Positions 58,384 through 64,000 of a stretch of DNA of 64,000 nucleotides are shown here, one piece after another (within the stretch, counting starts at the first letter, position 1; the number at the start of each line of letters is the position of its first letter). Both the position numbers and the translations under genes were made by a program. The notes beneath the pieces were generated by a model that saw nothing but the letters and a program-made list of their open reading frames with translations, was not told the DNA's origin and made no database searches. Source of the stretch: CBDCUF01 sp965222525 (GTDB taxonomy: Bacteria > Pseudomonadota > Alphaproteobacteria > Rickettsiales > UBA8987); contig OZ244955.1 of the NCBI GenBank assembly GCA_965222525.1, forward strand, positions 2,046,001-2,110,000, in the 5' to 3' direction.

Positions 58384-59079
58384 ATGAATCAACAGCACAC
58401 ATGTCGCCTATATTTAATCACCCCGCCGGAGATTGAACTTTCTGCATTTGCGGAGGAGTTTAAACATGCATGTGATGGCGGGGATGTGGCGGTGTTACAG
58501 TTGCGCCTGAAAGATAAAAACGGGAACACCGCTGCTCCTGATAAAATAAAGCAGGTTGGGGAGACACTCCTGCCATTATGCCATGAGCGTGGTGTTGCAT
58601 TTATAATCAATGACAGTGCGGATCTGGCCAGGGAAATCGGCGCTGACGGGGTGCATATCGGTGAGGAACAGGATGGTACGGTTGCAGATGCCCGCAGGAT
58701 TCTGGGAGAGGATGCGATTGTCGGTTATAGCTGTTATGATTCGCGTCACCGTGCCATGTGTGCGGGAGAGGATGGAGCTACTTATGTAGCATTCGGTGCA
58801 TTTTATCCTACCAACACCAAGCAGCCGAAAGGCCACCCAACGCCGGAAATATTACAATGGTGGCATGATAATACAATCCTGCCATCGGTTGCAATTGGCG
58901 GGATAAAACCTGATAACCTGGCTCCATTAGTGCAGGCAAAGGCTGATTTTCTGGCGGTAGTCACTGGTGTGTGGCACCACCCAGACGGCGCAAAAAATGC
59001 TGTTGCACAATATTGCAAAGCAATAGATGAAGCTGAAGTAAATAATCGTCCAGTGGGAAAAAGCGCTAACAATCAATAG
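58384..59079 (+). CDS. thiE: thiamine-phosphate synthase
   Basis: Joins HMP-PP and thiazole phosphate to thiamine phosphate. It has the TIM-barrel motifs LQLRLKDKNGN near residue 40, FIINDSADLAREIGADGVHIGEEQ (about 75-98), VGYSCYDSRHR, YVAFGAFYPTNTK and VAIGGIKPDNL. 231 residues. The C-terminal tail is somewhat longer than usual. Thiamine diphosphate is the cofactor of the transketolase encoded nearby. Confidence 0.9.
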   Translation: MNQQHTCRLYLITPPEIELSAFAEEFKHACDGGDVAVLQLRLKDKNGNTAAPDKIKQVGETLLPLCHERGVAFIINDSADLAREIGADGVHIGEEQDGTVADARRILGEDAIVGYSCYDSRHRAMCAGEDGATYVAFGAFYPTNTKQPKGHPTPEILQWWHDNTILPSVAIGGIKPDNLAPLVQAKADFLAVVTGVWHHPDGAKNAVAQYCKAIDEAEVNNRPVGKSANNQ

Positions 59080-59098
59080 AATAGTACATTTCAATTTT

Positions 59099-60115
59099 TC
59101 AGGCAGAAATAGGCAGTTCGGAGATACCGAACGTTTCCACATGAGAAAGCAAAATGCGCAATAATTCGGGGATATTCTCACCTGTGACAGCAGAAATGGC
59201 AATTACTTCCTTGCCTGAGACTTTGGTTAGTTCTTGTTTACAGACTTCAATTCCTTCGTCAGTTAATGCATCACATTTATTAAGTGCAATAACTTCCTGT
59301 TTTTCCAGCAGTTTATTACTGTAATTCTCCAGTTCCTGACGTATGGTATGGTAATTTTCCGTAACATTATCGGCCGTACCGTCAACCAGATGCAATATCA
59401 CCCCGCAGCGTTCAATATGTTTCAGGAAACGATCACCAAGCCCGTGCCCTTCATGCGCCCCCTTGAACAGCCCGGGAATATCGGCAATAATAAATTCCTT
59501 CTCATCAATATAGGTAACGCCAAGCTGTGGCTTTAGAGTAGTAAAAGGATAATCGGCAATTTTTGGCTTCGCACGGGTGACATGTCCCAGGAAAGTGGAT
59601 TTTCCCGCATTAGGCAACCCAACCAGTCCAACATCGGAGAGCAGCTTCAGCTTCAGCCATAACCACATTTCCTGTCCGTCCCAACCGTCAGTAGAACGGC
59701 GTGGCGCACGGTTGGTGGAGCTTTTGAAATGGGCATTGCCAAATCCCCCATCACCGCCCTTTGCAGCAACAACCCTCTGCCCGACCTGCATTATATCAAC
59801 CATCAGGGTTTCGTTATCCTCAAGGAAAATCTGGGTGCCGACTGGAACCTTAATAACCACATCCTCAGCCGCATGGCCATCGCGATTGCGCCCCATGCCA
59901 TGCTGTCCCTTACGTGCTTTGAAATGTTGCTTGAAACGGAAGTCGATAAGCGTGTTTAGTCCGGCAACGCCTTCTATAACAATGCTCCCGCCACGACCGC
60001 CATTACCTCCATCCGGCCCGCCCCGCGGTGTATGTGCCTCACGCCGGAAGCTGGTACATCCCGCACCACCATCCCCGCTCCTGATAAAAATCTTTGCCTC
60101 ATCTATGAATTGCAT
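59099..60115 (-). CDS. obgE: GTPase ObgE/CgtA
   Basis: Essential GTPase in ribosome assembly and stress response. It begins with the glycine-rich Obg fold (MQFIDEAKIFIRSGDGGAGCTSFRRE, GGPDGGNGGRGGSIV). The G domain follows: G1 GLPNAGKST at about residue 167, G3 IADIPGLFKGAHEGHGLGDRFLKHIERC, G4 ALNKCD and the final ISAVTGENIPEL. 338 residues, the standard length without a long C-terminal domain. Convergent with thiE. Confidence 0.95.
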   Translation of the reverse strand: MQFIDEAKIFIRSGDGGAGCTSFRREAHTPRGGPDGGNGGRGGSIVIEGVAGLNTLIDFRFKQHFKARKGQHGMGRNRDGHAAEDVVIKVPVGTQIFLEDNETLMVDIMQVGQRVVAAKGGDGGFGNAHFKSSTNRAPRRSTDGWDGQEMWLWLKLKLLSDVGLVGLPNAGKSTFLGHVTRAKPKIADYPFTTLKPQLGVTYIDEKEFIIADIPGLFKGAHEGHGLGDRFLKHIERCGVILHLVDGTADNVTENYHTIRQELENYSNKLLEKQEVIALNKCDALTDEGIEVCKQELTKVSGKEVIAISAVTGENIPELLRILLSHVETFGISELPISA

Positions 60116-60213
60116 AGTTGGATTTAGTATTTTTACTCTTCACCTATACAGTAAAAACCTTGTTATTTCAAAATAATAATGAAGGACAGTTTGGTACGTA
60201 TTCCCAAATTCTA

Positions 60214-60374
60214 GGCACTGTTAACAAAGTTATTTTATGACTGAATTTCCCCATTTTTTGACTGCAAATTCGTTTATATTTTTTGAAGTATGTTGAATAC
60301 TCCTGCAAAATATATACGAATTTTCGTACAAAAACTGGGAAAATTCCTCTATAAAAAACTTTGCTAACAGTGCC
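60214..60374. repeat. MITE with ~24-bp terminal inverted repeats
   Basis: 161 bases with ends GGCACTGTTAACAAAGTTAT and GGCACTGTTAGCAAAGTTTT (inverted), matching at about 22 of 24. No coding capacity. The outer GGCACTGTT resembles ends of IS6-family elements as I remember them, so it may be mobilised by such a transposase. The other part of 60116-60804 (to 60572) shows no gene. Confidence 0.75.
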
Positions 60375-60572
60375 TGGGAAGTGCCATATCCGGTAAAAAT
60401 GGAACCGAATCTGGTTATCGAATTCTATTCGAGATAGAAAACCGCAAATTACCTTTTTGCCCCCCGCAGCACGCTACCACAACTTTGGAAATGCAAAAGA
60501 ATGGTTGACAATGGATTGCCTTTGTATTAAACAATCTCCCAGGGCTTGTTGAGATTTGAAATTACCCACACC

Positions 60573-60716
60573 CTGTCACCCCGGATGGATGATTTCGTAT
60601 AGAAACCACCATTTTCGGGGTTATAGGCAGGAACACATGGCTATGCAATAACCCCGAGAACGCTATTTTCTTAACTGAATCAAAGATTCAGAGAAAATAT
60701 GCGTCCGGGGTGACAG
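60573..60716. repeat. palindromic element, family B copy 2
   Basis: 144 bases CTGTCACCCCGGATGG...GCGTCCGGGGTGACAG. The outer 16 bases pair, with inner shared segments as in copy 1 (ATAACCCCGAGAACGCTATTTTC; GATTCAGAGAAAATATGCGTC). Copy 1 has extra bases in its loop (CACCTTCGCTAAAGCTTCGGTGG). Confidence 0.85.
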
Positions 60717-60804
60717 CATTAGTTACTTCCTGACTATGTCCGAATCTCAACACAACCCACATGCTACATAGCTGTTATGAAACTAACAAAAAAGGGAGAT
60801 TATT

Positions 60805-61851
60805 ATGCCGAAGGCTGTAATAAAGACTATCATTATACTTGCATTTGTTGCGCTGATACCTTTTGTCGCAACCACTTTCACCTCTGATGCGCAGGCACGT
60901 GACCAGATCCGTGCGGTCGGTTCATCTACCGTATATCCGTTTGTAACCGTAGTATCCGAGGAGTTCGGGCAGAAAACCGGATTCAAGGCTCCGATTGTCG
61001 AGTCAACCGGAACCGGTGGTGGATTCAAGCTGTTCTGCTCCGGTGTGGGAGGTGCGCATCCCGACCTGTCCAACGCTTCCCGCGCTATCAAGAAAAGTGA
61101 GGAAGAGCTTTGCGCCAAAAACAATGTAGGTGACGTAACCGAGGTGAAAATCGGCTATGACGGTATTGTAATTGCCAATTCAAAGCAATCGGCAAGGTAT
61201 AACCTCACCAAAACCCAGATATTTATGGCGCTGGCAACGAAGGTACCATCCGGCGGTGCGCTGGTGGATAACCCATTCACCAAATGGAGTGAAATCGACC
61301 CCGCATTGCCTGATGTTGAGATAAGGGTATATGGCCCTCCTCCAACTTCCGGTACACGTGATGCGTTCGTCGAGCTGGTAATGGAAAAGGCATGCAAGGA
61401 TTTGCCGGAATTCAAGGCTGCGTTTCCTGATAAAAAGCAGCGCAAAAAAGCCTGCCATATTATCCGTGAAGACGGGAAATATGTCGAGGCCGGTGAGAAT
61501 GATAACCTGATTATCCAGAAACTGACCAGTAATCCTGATACGCTGGGTGTCTTCGGATACAGCTTCCTTGACCAGAACCTTGGTTCCGTGCAGGGTAGCC
61601 TGGTAAATGGCGTGGAGCCTACATTCGAGAATATCGCCTCCGGTGAATATTCGGTGTCACGGCCGCTGTTTGTTTATGTGAAAACTGCCCATATCGGGGT
61701 GGTGGATGGTATAAAGGAGTTTGTTTCCGAACTGGTCAGCGATGATGCCATCGGGGAGGAAGGCTATCTCACCGAAAAAGGCCTGATCCCGATGGGTGAT
61801 GATGAACGTACCGAGCTACAGAAGCGTGTCCTTGATAGCGTCGGGAATTGA
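60805..61851 (+). CDS. pstS: phosphate ABC transporter substrate-binding protein
   Basis: Periplasmic phosphate-binding protein of the Pst system. Signal peptide MPKAVIKTIIILAFVALIPFVATTFTSDAQA precedes RDQIRAVGSSTVYPF, the usual start of the PBP fold. STGTGGGFKLFCSGVGGAHPDLSNASRAI carries the phosphate-contact Ser/Thr residues, and PPTSGTRDAFVELVM is the second binding segment. 348 residues. Strong ribosome site AAGGGAGATT. pstC follows, with a repeat hairpin between. No clear Pho box of the cargo type was found upstream. Confidence 0.93.
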   Translation: MPKAVIKTIIILAFVALIPFVATTFTSDAQARDQIRAVGSSTVYPFVTVVSEEFGQKTGFKAPIVESTGTGGGFKLFCSGVGGAHPDLSNASRAIKKSEEELCAKNNVGDVTEVKIGYDGIVIANSKQSARYNLTKTQIFMALATKVPSGGALVDNPFTKWSEIDPALPDVEIRVYGPPPTSGTRDAFVELVMEKACKDLPEFKAAFPDKKQRKKACHIIREDGKYVEAGENDNLIIQKLTSNPDTLGVFGYSFLDQNLGSVQGSLVNGVEPTFENIASGEYSVSRPLFVYVKTAHIGVVDGIKEFVSELVSDDAIGEEGYLTEKGLIPMGDDERTELQKRVLDSVGN

Positions 61852-61855
61852 TGAA

Positions 61856-61884
61856 TGTCATCCTGAACTTGTTTCAGGATGACA
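61856..61884. repeat. family C minimal hairpin between pstS and pstC
   Basis: TGTCATCCTGAA (61856) pairs with TTCAGGATGACA (to 61884) around CTTGT. It is the most compact member of the TGTCATcCTGAAC repeat family. It is likely to weaken or stop transcription between pstS and pstC. Confidence 0.85.
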
Positions 61885-61960
61885 TATTTTTTGATTCCCT
61901 GCGGGGAGAGGATGTTGTATAGCAGGACAGAGACGCAACATCCTTTCCTGTAGGCGCAAG

Positions 61961-62872
61961 ATGGCCAGAATCGAACGACTTACCAGATTTTTCCTGTTTA
62001 CCTGTACGGTACTTTCAATCGTAATCAGCGGGTTGATTGTACTTTCCGTATTATTTGAATCCTTACGTTTTTTCTCCAGTATACCGATAACCGAATTTCT
62101 GTTCGGTACCAAATGGAGCCCGCAAACCGCTATCAGAGCCGATCAGGCGGGCAGTTCGGGTACATTCGGCGTCATCCCCGTATTTGCCGGAACCTTGCTC
62201 ATTACATTCATCGCCATGTGTGTTGCTACACCTCTCGGCCTGTTTTCCGCGATTTACCTGTCGGAATATGCTTCCGCCAAGCAGCGCACCGTTATAAAGC
62301 CCGTGCTTGAGGTTCTGGCGGGAATCCCTACCGTTGTTTACGGATATTTCGCAGTGGTAGCCTTCACGCCGTTCCTGCGCAGTGCGGGAGATATGCTGGG
62401 GCTGTCGATTGCATCGGAGAGTGCGCTCTCGGCGGGGATAGTTATGGGAATAATGATTATACCATTTGTTATGTCGCTTTCCGAGGATGTTATGAGTGCC
62501 GTGCCCAAGTCATTGAAATATGCCTCGCTGGGGATGGGTGCAACCCAGTCCGAGACTATAAAACAGGTGATAATCCCGGCTGCATTGCCTGGTATAATAA
62601 GTGCCGTACTGCTTGGGGTGTCGAGGGCAATCGGCGAGACAATGATTGTGGTTATGGCAGCGGGTATGTCGGCCAATCTTACTGCAAACCCGCTTGAGGC
62701 GGTAACAACGATGACCGTGCAGATTGTTACATTGCTGGTCGGAGACCATGAGTTCGACAGCAACAAGACCCTCGCCGCATTCGCCCTGGGACTGACTTTG
62801 CTCGTCGTCACCCTGATACTCAACATCATTGCACTTACGATTGTTAAGAAATATAAGGAGCAGTATGAGTAA
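61961..62872 (+). CDS. pstC: phosphate ABC transporter permease PstC
   Basis: 303-residue inner-membrane permease. N-terminal TM helix (LTRFFLFTCTVLSIVISGLIVLSVLF), then TLLITFIAMCVATPLGLFSAIYLSEYA, IPTVVYGYFAVVAFTP and the EAA-type loop LGMGATQSETIKQVIIPAALPGIISAVLLGVSRAIGETMIVVMAAG. About six TM helices. The gene ends ATGAGTAA, where an overlapping pstA would be expected to start, but that frame stops after 15 residues in a repeat. pstA and pstB are not in the window. Confidence 0.93.
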   Translation: MARIERLTRFFLFTCTVLSIVISGLIVLSVLFESLRFFSSIPITEFLFGTKWSPQTAIRADQAGSSGTFGVIPVFAGTLLITFIAMCVATPLGLFSAIYLSEYASAKQRTVIKPVLEVLAGIPTVVYGYFAVVAFTPFLRSAGDMLGLSIASESALSAGIVMGIMIIPFVMSLSEDVMSAVPKSLKYASLGMGATQSETIKQVIIPAALPGIISAVLLGVSRAIGETMIVVMAAGMSANLTANPLEAVTTMTVQIVTLLVGDHEFDSNKTLAAFALGLTLLVVTLILNIIALTIVKKYKEQYE

Positions 62873-63018
62873 GAAAGTATCTTCAAATTCTACTAGCATG
62901 GCCTGCAAATAACTGTTTCCTGCGCTTCCGGTGCGCATGTACCCTTAAGTACACTTACACTCCGGTTCTCGAAAACAGTTATTTTCGGCTCATGCTAGCG
63001 AATTTTAAGATACTTTCT
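62872..63018. repeat. 147-bp palindromic element after pstC
   Basis: Arms AGAAAGTATCTT...CTAGCATG and CATGCTAG...AAGATACTTTCT, with inner CAAATAACTGTTT and AAACAGTTATTT, form an extended imperfect hairpin. It starts at the last base of the pstC stop codon and abuts the next palindrome by 2 bases. Confidence 0.85.
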
Positions 63019-63020
63019 AA

Positions 63021-63230
63021 CCCCTCCCGCTCGCGGGAGGGGCAAGAAATCTGAGCAATCTATGATTGCCAGATTTCTGGGGAGGGAATGGTGAGGTAGT
63101 GGCTATTGGCCTTTGGCTGTTAGCTGTTGGTATTCCCCCACCAGAAATCTTGCGAAATCAATCCTCCTACGCTAAAGCTACGGAGGACATGGATTTCGAG
63201 ATTTCTTGCCTCCCCCGCGAGCGGGGGAGG
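63021..63230. repeat. palindromic intergenic element, family A copy 2
   Basis: 210 bases: hairpin CCCCTCCCGC/GCGGGAGGGG at 63021-63042 and hairpin CCTCCCCCGC/GCGGGGGAGG at 63209-63230, with inner CAAGAAATCTGAGCAATCTA and TTTCGAGATTTCTTGCC. It is the inverted copy of 3544-3740 with an enlarged middle (TTAGCTGTTGG...). The GCTACGGAGGA part is also shared. Confidence 0.85.
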
Positions 63231-63259
63231 TGTTCTGCAACGGATTTTACAGTAACTAT

Positions 63260-64000
63260 ATGAACAAGGTAAAAACACAACACTACCCTGACACTTCGAG
63301 TAACCCTGACTTTCCCCAGATTGAAGAGAGAATACTTAAATTCTGGCAGGAGACGGGGGCGTTTGGCAAGTCGGTAGAGAACCGTGCGGATGCCGAGGAG
63401 TGGATTTTCTATGATGGGCCACCTTTTGCCAATGGCCTGCCGCATTACGGCCATTTGCTGACTTCCTGTGTTAAGGATATTTTCGCCCGCTACCATACCA
63501 TGAAAGGTGAGAAGGTCGAGCGCCGTTTCGGGTGGGATTGTCATGGACTCCCTGCCGAGATGGAAACCGAAAAGGAGCTGGCCATCTCGGGACGCAAGGC
63601 GATTGAAGATTTCGGGATAGACAAATTCAACGACCATTGCCGCAGTTCGGTGATGAAATATACCGATATCTGGCAGGATTATATTGGTCGTGCCGCCCGC
63701 TGGGTGGATTTTGAAAATGACTACAAGACGATGGATACCGACTATATGGAGTCCGTCCTGTGGGCATTCAGGCAGCTATATGACAAGGGGCTGATATATG
63801 AATCACAGCGGGTAATGCCCTATAGCTGGGCAGCACAAACCCCGCTGTCGAACTTCGAAACCCGCATGGACGACTCCTACCGTGAAGTCACCGACAAGGC
63901 GGTTACTGTTGCTTTTGAACTGGAGGATTTTCCGCAATCAGTCAGGGATGAATATCCTGATGTTAAAACATGTAAAATCCTTGCCTGGACTACAACTCCC
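63260..64000 (+). CDS. ileS: isoleucyl-tRNA synthetase, 3' end outside window
   Basis: Class I aminoacyl-tRNA synthetase, 247 codons visible. PQIEERILKFWQETGAFGKSVENR is the N-terminus. The HIGH signature appears as HYGH in PPFANGLPHYGHLLTSCVKD, followed by VERRFGWDCHGLPAEMETEK and MPYSWAAQTPLSNFE. The first 60 residues resemble the eukaryote-like, mupirocin-insensitive IleS type known in Rickettsia rather than the E. coli type. The editing domain begins at the right edge. The start codon follows AACTAT without a strong ribosome site. Confidence 0.93.
   Translation, partial: MNKVKTQHYPDTSSNPDFPQIEERILKFWQETGAFGKSVENRADAEEWIFYDGPPFANGLPHYGHLLTSCVKDIFARYHTMKGEKVERRFGWDCHGLPAEMETEKELAISGRKAIEDFGIDKFNDHCRSSVMKYTDIWQDYIGRAARWVDFENDYKTMDTDYMESVLWAFRQLYDKGLIYESQRVMPYSWAAQTPLSNFETRMDDSYREVTDKAVTVAFELEDFPQSVRDEYPDVKTCKILAWTTTP

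Noticed and set aside
58148..58402. 84-residue minus-strand frame upstream of thiE
   Set aside because: Consists of simple repeats and a family C palindrome, so it is not a gene.
60772..60789. CTGTTATGAAACTAACAA before pstS as a Pho box
   Set aside because: 13 of 18 matches, but it lies only 16 bases before the start codon and overlaps the leader with the ribosome site; no -10 fits behind it.

Overview
The window looks like an alphaproteobacterial chromosome, possibly a host-associated one from the Rickettsiales/Holosporales side. The evidence is an ftsQ-ftsA cell-division pair, a lone major capsid gene resembling that of the Rhodobacter-type gene transfer agent (GTA), a prophage tail-tip block in the GTA-like order, an IleS resembling the eukaryote-like type known in Rickettsia, and many palindromic intergenic repeats. 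The genus cannot be named from the sequence.

Left chromosome (1-15.5 kb): 3' part of aroB, a CorC/HlyC (CNNM-CBS) membrane protein, ftsQ, a palindromic repeat, ftsA, the orphan GTA-like capsid gene (where ftsZ is usually found), a periplasmic rhodanese, dps, small exported/unknown proteins and holB. An accessory segment follows: a divergent isocitrate-dehydrogenase-like protein in one operon with a helix-turn-helix protein, and a pilin-like protein. Right chromosome (51.7-64 kb): scoB-scoA, miaB, tkt, a DUF2063 protein, thiE, obgE, pstS, pstC and the 5' part of ileS, separated by several repeat families.

The centre (about 15.53-50.92 kb) is a near-complete siphovirus-type prophage in a tRNA-Phe(GAA) gene. 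In order it has integrase, an excisionase-like gene, an S24-fold fragment, a CI-like repressor and a Cro-like gene with four 17-bp operators, then replication genes. Tail-fibre-like genes come next, then a ParB-methyltransferase fusion, terminase, portal and a protease-capsid fusion. Tail genes follow, including a G/GT pair with a GGGAAAC slippery site, a tail-tip block and a holin/spanin cassette. A degraded second integrase copy at the right end shows repeated integration at the same tRNA.

The most unusual signal is a set of seven near-identical promoters that read as PhoB (phosphate-starvation) boxes: an 18-bp 7-4-7 direct repeat of the CTGTCATAAAACTGTCAC type, in six cases exactly 10 bp before a TATAGT/TATAAA/TATAAG -10 element, the geometry of E. 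coli phoA. They precede cargo genes that are not virion genes. Four are in the prophage (an ATP-grasp ligase and three unknown proteins on the strand opposite the structural genes). Two are on the adjacent chromosome (the dehydrogenase-like operon and a repeat protein). One is apparently orphaned. Two of the prophage cargo genes sit at the same place in two tandem copies of a 1.6-kb duplication but are unrelated in sequence, as if cargo is exchanged behind a constant promoter. I infer a phosphate-responsive cargo regulon shared by prophage and chromosome; its function is unknown.
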